From positions 1 to 43,076 of the forward strand of contig JAXEXP010000134.1 in the NCBI GenBank assembly GCA_034113365.1: a DNA stretch of 43,076 nt. The letters are read 5' to 3'. Positions within the stretch are counted from its first letter, which is position 1. Every line of letters begins with the position of its first letter. Under the pieces are notes generated by a model. That model had not been told where the DNA came from. It was given only the letters and a program-made list of their open reading frames with translations, and did not search any database. Of the stretch, positions 38,880 through 43,076 are shown piece after piece. Source of the DNA: Spyradocola sp034113365. Lineage in GTDB: Bacteria > Bacillota > Clostridia > Christensenellales > UBA1750. The translations under genes and the position numbers were made by a program.

Positions 38880-38910
38880 ATTGTAGCGCCTGACACGGAG
38901 GGAGAGTCAA
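38880..38910 (-). promoter_or_regulatory. MerR-type promoter with 19-bp spacer
   Basis: On the minus strand, TTGACT (38905-38910) and TACAAT (38880-38885) are 19 bp apart, which is too long for normal use and characteristic of MerR-activated promoters. TGAC and GTCA half-sites lie symmetrically inside, N11 apart. Confidence 0.75.
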
Positions 38911-38980
38911 GAGGAAAATCGCGCGATTTTGCGCGGGGCGGGTGTTTTGCGCGAAAATGCGTGCATCCGGGCGCATTGTA

Positions 38981-38989
38981 TGGTAAAAT
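38981..38989 (+). promoter_or_regulatory. extended -10 promoter of the ABC-F gene
   Basis: TGG precedes TAAAAT (38984-38989), 45 nt before the ABC-F start. The -35 is not obvious. Confidence 0.45.
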
Positions 38990-39033
38990 GAAAACCGATA
39001 TGGACGCATCCCGGGAAGGGGGATTTTTCGGTT

Positions 39034-40941
39034 ATGATCGTAATGCAGACCAATCAGCTGACGAAGGCATTCGGCGTCAACGAGGTGCTCAAGGGCGTGA
39101 CGCTGACGATACAGGACCACCACCGCGTGGGGCTGGTGGGCTCCAACGGGTCGGGAAAGTCCACGCTGCTCAAGATTTTGGCGGGACAGGATCACTGCGA
39201 CGGGGGCACGCTGTCCGCGACGCGCGGGCTGCGCATCGGCTTCCACACGCAGCTGGACGATCTGACCTCGCCGCTGACGGTGTGGCAGGAGATGGAGACC
39301 TGCTTTGAGGAGACCTTCAGGATGGAGGAACAGCTGCGGGAGATGGAGCAGCACATGGGGGAGATGCACGACGTCGACCCCGAGGGCTACGCGCGCCTTG
39401 CCGAGGAGTACGCAAAGCTGACCGACCGCTTTGAGGAGGAGGACGGCTACGCGTGGCGCTCGCGTTTGCAGGGGGTGCTGACGGGGCTGGGCTTTACCGC
39501 GGCGCAGTACGATCAGACGGTGGCGTCGCTCTCGGGCGGGGAGCGCACGCGGCTGAAGCTGGGCAAGCTGCTGCTGACCAGGACCGACCTGATCCTGCTG
39601 GACGAGCCGACCAACCATCTGGATCTGAACTCCATTCAGTGGCTGGAGGACTATCTGCGCAGCTACAAGGGCGCGGTGGTGGTGGTGTCGCACGACCGGT
39701 ATTTTTTGGACGCGGTGTGCAACTCCATTGCGGAGCTGTCGTTCGGGCGCATCGAGCAGTACGAGGGGAACTACACGCGCTACCTCAAGCTGCGCGAGGA
39801 GGTCATGGTGCGGCGGATGAAGGAATACACGCTGCAGCAGAAGGAGATCGCGCGCGAGGAGGCCATCATCGCGCAGTTCCGCGCGTACAACACCGAGGCG
39901 GCGCACATCAAGGCCAAGAGCCGCGAGAAGCGGCTGAACATGATCGAGCGCGTGGACAAGCCAGTGGAGGAGCACAATGTGTACTTTTCCTTCCACGCGG
40001 GGCGCGGCACGGGCAACGACGTGCTGATGTGCGAGGATCTGTCCAAGCGCTACGGGGAGAGGACGCTGTTTCAGGGGCTGAACCTGCACGTGCGCGCGGG
40101 CGACCGCATCGCGCTGCTGGGCGCGAACGGCGTGGGCAAGTCCACGCTGCTCAAGATATTGACGGGCAGGGAGCAGGCGGACAGCGGGTCGGTGCGGTTT
40201 GGCTCGGGCGTGGAGATCGGGTACTACGACCAGCAGCAGGAGGGGCTGACGCCGGACAAGGACGTGCTCAATGAGGTGTGGGACGATTTCCCGCGCATGG
40301 AGCAGACCACCATCCGCAACGCGCTGGCGGGGTTCCTGTTCACCGGGGAGGACGTGTTCGCGCCCATCAGCACGCTGTCGGGCGGCGAGCGCGGGCGCGT
40401 GCTGCTGACCAAGCTGATGCTGCGGCAGGACAACTTCCTGATCCTGGACGAGCCCACCAATCATCTGGACATGGACAGCCGCGAGATGCTGGAGACGGCG
40501 CTGCTGGGCTTTGAGGGGACGATTTTGACGGTGTCGCACGACCGGTACTTCATCAACCGCATCGCGGACCGGGTGATCGTGATGGAGCCGGACGGCGTGA
40601 CGGAATATATTGGAAACTACGACGATTATCTGGAGAAGGCGGCGCAGAAGAACCTCCCGGAGGAGGAGCTGACGCAAGTTAAGACCAAGACGGCGCTGCG
40701 CGAGGAGAAGAAGCGCGAAAAGGCGGCGCAGGAGGCCGCGCGGCGGGAAAAGGCGCGCATCGCGAACCTGGAGACGCGCATCACCGAGCTGGAGGAGAAG
40801 ATGACGCAGCTGGAGATCGAGATGAGCGACCCGGACACCTACGCGGACAACGCGAAGGCGCAGGCGCTGAGCAGGAAGTACAGCGAGCTGCAAAAGACCA
40901 TCGCGGAGCTGTACGAGGAGTGGGAGCAGGCGCAGTCCTGA
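39034..40941 (+). CDS. ABC-F family ATPase
   Basis: ABC-F proteins bind the ribosome and help with translation or protect against antibiotics; they have no membrane domain. The 635-residue product has two ATP-binding cassettes: Walker A GSNGSGKSTLLK and signature SLSGGERTRLKLGKLLL in the first (about 36-175), GANGVGKSTLLK and LSGGERGRVLLTKLML in the second (about 365-480). An inter-domain linker lies between (YTLQQKEIAREEAIIAQFRAYNTEAAHIKAKSREK), and the charged C-terminal coiled coil is about 555-632. The subtype (Uup-like or a resistance type) is not clear from reading. A drug-sensing MerR gene lies divergent. The amidase follows 18 nt on. Confidence 0.93.
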   Translation: MIVMQTNQLTKAFGVNEVLKGVTLTIQDHHRVGLVGSNGSGKSTLLKILAGQDHCDGGTLSATRGLRIGFHTQLDDLTSPLTVWQEMETCFEETFRMEEQLREMEQHMGEMHDVDPEGYARLAEEYAKLTDRFEEEDGYAWRSRLQGVLTGLGFTAAQYDQTVASLSGGERTRLKLGKLLLTRTDLILLDEPTNHLDLNSIQWLEDYLRSYKGAVVVVSHDRYFLDAVCNSIAELSFGRIEQYEGNYTRYLKLREEVMVRRMKEYTLQQKEIAREEAIIAQFRAYNTEAAHIKAKSREKRLNMIERVDKPVEEHNVYFSFHAGRGTGNDVLMCEDLSKRYGERTLFQGLNLHVRAGDRIALLGANGVGKSTLLKILTGREQADSGSVRFGSGVEIGYYDQQQEGLTPDKDVLNEVWDDFPRMEQTTIRNALAGFLFTGEDVFAPISTLSGGERGRVLLTKLMLRQDNFLILDEPTNHLDMDSREMLETALLGFEGTILTVSHDRYFINRIADRVIVMEPDGVTEYIGNYDDYLEKAAQKNLPEEELTQVKTKTALREEKKREKAAQEAARREKARIANLETRITELEEKMTQLEIEMSDPDTYADNAKAQALSRKYSELQKTIAELYEEWEQAQS

Positions 40942-40959
40942 CCGGGGAGTGAGGCGAAG

Positions 40960-42303
40960 GTGGGCGCGGAGCTGTGGAAATGGTCGGCGGTGCAGCTGCG
41001 GGAGCAGATGTGGGCCGGGGAGATTACAGCGGAGGAACTGACGCGGCATTATTTGGGGCGCATTGCGCGATACGACGGGCCGGAGGGGCTGAACTGCGTG
41101 GCGGAATTGGACGAGACCGCGGTTGCGCAGGCGAAGGCGCTGGACGGGCGTATGGATAAAGAGGAGCTGCCGCTGTTCGGGCTGCCGGTGCTGGTCAAGG
41201 ACAATATTGATGTCAAGGGCTTGCACACCACGGCGGGGAGCCTGGCGCTAAGCGACCATGTGGCGGCGGAGGACGCGCCCGTGGTGCGCGCGCTGCGGGA
41301 AAAGGGCGCGGTGGTGCTGGGCAAGGCCAACATGACGGAATTTGCCAACTATGTGTCCCGCGACATGCCGAACGGGTATTCCTCGCGTGGGGGGCAGGTG
41401 GCGCACGCGTACGAGCGCGGCTGGGACGTCAGCGGGTCGTCGAGCGGATCGGCGGTGGCGGTGTCGGCGGGACTGTGCGCGGCGGCGCTGGGCACGGACA
41501 CCTCGTTTTCCGTGGTGGGCTGCGCGTCGGAGAACGGCGTGGTCGGGGTGAAGCCGCCCGTGGGGGCGCTGAGCGCGCGGGGCGTGGTGCCGCTGGCGCA
41601 CACGCTGGACAGCGTGGGGGTGCTGGCGCGGACGGTGGAGGACGCGCTGCTGATTGATGATGCGATGCGGGACGAGCCGCTTGGGCAGGCGCCGGAGATT
41701 GCGCCCGAGGGGCTGCGTCTGGCGGTCAATGGATTCAACCGGGAGAGGGTGTCCGAGGCGCAGCTTGCGCGGTACGACGGGTTGCTGGGGCGGCTGCGGG
41801 ACGCCGGCGCGAGGATCGGCGAGGTGATGCAGCCGTATGCCCCGCAGCAGAGGGTCGTGATGCGCTGGGAGTTCATGCCCGACGTGGAGGCATACCTTGC
41901 CGGGACGCGGGCGCGGTGCCGGACGCTGGGCGATGTGCTGGCAGAGATGGACGCGCACCCGGAGACGATGAGGCGGTACGGGGATGATCTGCTGCGGGAG
42001 GCGTACCGGGTGCACGGGGAGCCGGGCGGCGAGGCGGAGTACCGGGAGGCGCTGGCGGCGCGGGAGGCGATGCGCCGGGAGCTGCGGGAGCAGCTTGCGC
42101 CCTACGACGCCTGCCTGATGACGGGGCCGACGAACTGCATGCACTTTGCGGGGCTGCCGTCGGTTTGCGTACCGTTTGACGTGAATGAGAAGGGGATTCC
42201 GTGCGGGGCGATCCTATATGGCGCGGATGAAAAGCGGCTGTATGCGGCGGCGCGGGTGATCGAGCGGTTCGCGCGGGCGATTCCACTGCCGGATCTGCCG
42301 TGA
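40960..42303 (+). CDS. amidase-signature family hydrolase
   Basis: The 447-residue product is a serine hydrolase with the Ser-cisSer-Lys triad: Lys80 in GLPVLVKDNIDVKG, the serine cluster in GSSSGSAVAV (about 159-164), and the nucleophile Ser184 in GTDTSFSVVGCA. The usual GGSIRxPA reads SFSVVGCA, so the oxyanion neighbourhood differs. It is related to GatA and to broad amidases, but no gatC or gatB is present, so a free amidase is more likely. The start is GTG 40960 with GAGTGAGG upstream. The codon style favours gcg and ggg more than the ribosomal genes. A gamma-glutamyltransferase gene follows by 52 nt. Confidence 0.85.
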   Translation: MGAELWKWSAVQLREQMWAGEITAEELTRHYLGRIARYDGPEGLNCVAELDETAVAQAKALDGRMDKEELPLFGLPVLVKDNIDVKGLHTTAGSLALSDHVAAEDAPVVRALREKGAVVLGKANMTEFANYVSRDMPNGYSSRGGQVAHAYERGWDVSGSSSGSAVAVSAGLCAAALGTDTSFSVVGCASENGVVGVKPPVGALSARGVVPLAHTLDSVGVLARTVEDALLIDDAMRDEPLGQAPEIAPEGLRLAVNGFNRERVSEAQLARYDGLLGRLRDAGARIGEVMQPYAPQQRVVMRWEFMPDVEAYLAGTRARCRTLGDVLAEMDAHPETMRRYGDDLLREAYRVHGEPGGEAEYREALAAREAMRRELREQLAPYDACLMTGPTNCMHFAGLPSVCVPFDVNEKGIPCGAILYGADEKRLYAAARVIERFARAIPLPDLP

Positions 42304-42355
42304 TCCGCATGCGTTCTATTGGTGTATTTATACACAAAGAGAAGGGATGAGGGGT

Positions 42356-43076
42356 ATGAAATTCGATACGCTGTATTATCCGTATGCGTCCAGGAGGAAC
42401 CTGGTGTACGGGCACCGGGGCATGGTGGCCTCGTCGCACCCGCTGGCGACGCAGGCGGGGCTGCACGTCCTGCACGAGGGCGGCAACGCGGTGGACGCGG
42501 CGCTGGCGGTGGCGGCGGCGCTGACGGTGGTGGATCCCGCCAACAACGGCGTGGGCGGCGACTGCTTTGCGATCGTGAGCATGAAGGGAGAGCCCTTGCA
42601 GGGGCTGAACTCGTCGGGATTTTCGCCGGAGAGGCTGACGCGTGCGCGCGTGGAGGCGGAGGGGCATGACGATGCGGTGCCCTTTAAGGGCTGGCTGCCC
42701 GTGACGGTGCCCGGCGCGCCCGCGGGTTGGGCGGCGCTGCACGAGCGCTATGGCACCAAGCCGCTGGGCGAGCTGTTTGCGCCGGCGGTGGAGCTTGCGC
42801 AGGGGTACGCGCTGTCGCCGGACAACGCGCCCATACTCAACCGGTTCACGGAGGCGGCCCAAAAGAGCGGCGACCCGGTGCTGCGCCGGTGGCTGGAGGG
42901 GTTCAACCCGGACGGGCGCGCGCTGCGGGCGGGCGACGTTTACGCGGTGCCCGAGATGGGCGAGACGCTGCGCAGGCTGGCGGAGACGGGCTGCCGCGAC
43001 CTGTACGAGGGCGGGCTGGCCGAGAAAATTGACGCGTACAGCCGGCAGACGGACGGCACGCTGCGCGGCGAGGATC
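42356..43076 (+). CDS. gamma-glutamyltransferase, 5' part
   Basis: This enzyme moves or hydrolyses the gamma-glutamyl group of glutathione and related peptides after self-cleavage at a Thr. The first 240 residues are present: RGMVASSHPLATQAGLHVLHEGGNAVDAALAVAAALTVVDPANNGVGGDCFAIV, then TVPGAPAGWAALHERYGTKPLGELFAPAVELAQGYALSP. The catalytic Thr lies beyond the window. No signal peptide is seen, so this is a cytoplasmic YwrD-like form. ATG 42356 follows GAGGGG. The reading frame is open to the last base. Confidence 0.9.
   Translation, partial: MKFDTLYYPYASRRNLVYGHRGMVASSHPLATQAGLHVLHEGGNAVDAALAVAAALTVVDPANNGVGGDCFAIVSMKGEPLQGLNSSGFSPERLTRARVEAEGHDDAVPFKGWLPVTVPGAPAGWAALHERYGTKPLGELFAPAVELAQGYALSPDNAPILNRFTEAAQKSGDPVLRRWLEGFNPDGRALRAGDVYAVPEMGETLRRLAETGCRDLYEGGLAEKIDAYSRQTDGTLRGED

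Noticed and set aside
38872..41226. 784-residue minus-strand frame opposite the ABC-F gene
   Set aside because: Leu/Arg/His-rich shadow of a gene with all ABC motifs.

Overview
The window looks like a chromosomal segment of a high-GC, Gram-positive member of the Clostridia (Bacillota), perhaps a gut lineage of the Christensenellales/Oscillospirales kind. The placement is inferred. It rests on strong AGGAGG ribosome-binding sites, sigma-A style promoters, zinc-binding forms of S14, S4 and L36, a KOW-domain gene between map and infA, and an extended L17. No tRNA, rRNA, CRISPR array, transposase or phage gene was seen.

Layout. 1-2.6 kb: a pyridoxal/pyridoxamine kinase and a flavodoxin-fold protein on the minus strand, then a GNAT acetyltransferase on plus. 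The intergenic DNA here is rich in palindromes. 2.7-4.4 kb: a two-gene unit of a VOC-fold protein and a TolB-like beta-propeller, with a clear promoter and terminator. 4.6-20.6 kb: a contiguous S10-spc-alpha ribosomal superoperon (rpsJ to rplQ, including secY, adk, map, a KOW gene, infA, rpmJ and rpoA), with a TTGCAA-17-TATACT promoter, a leader of about 190 nt and a terminator after rplQ. 20.7-27.4 kb: a HEAT-repeat protein and a GH51 arabinofuranosidase, then a separately promoted unit of class II aldolase, GNAT acetyltransferase, PfkB kinase and fucose/arabinose-type isomerase. Together these could break down a pentose or deoxyhexose by cleaving a ketose phosphate. 27.4-29.3 kb: a GMP-synthase homologue whose glutaminase active site is lost, followed by a duplicated terminator cassette. 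29.3-35.0 kb: on minus, galT, and a small Gly/Pro-rich membrane protein followed by a phosphatase-superfamily protein; on plus, galK-tsaE-tsaB-rimI. 35.1-36.4 kb: two small unknown genes, a cluster of six or seven hairpins, and an AT-rich islet holding two small minus-strand genes, one of them a 39-residue membrane peptide. 36.4-38.9 kb, minus strand: a TfoX C-terminal domain protein, an E2-like protein that has lost its lipoyl lysine and catalytic histidine, and a MerR regulator with a 19-bp-spaced promoter. 39.0-43.1 kb: an ABC-F ATPase, an amidase and the 5' part of a gamma-glutamyltransferase cut by the window end.

The best candidates for new biology are the GMP-synthase-like protein with no working glutaminase (27.5-29.0 kb), the degenerate E2-like protein (36.7-37.8 kb), the hairpin cluster beside the AT-rich microgene islet (35.6-36.3 kb), and the isomerase/PfkB kinase/class II aldolase sugar route. 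No previously undescribed multi-gene defence or mobile system could be demonstrated.
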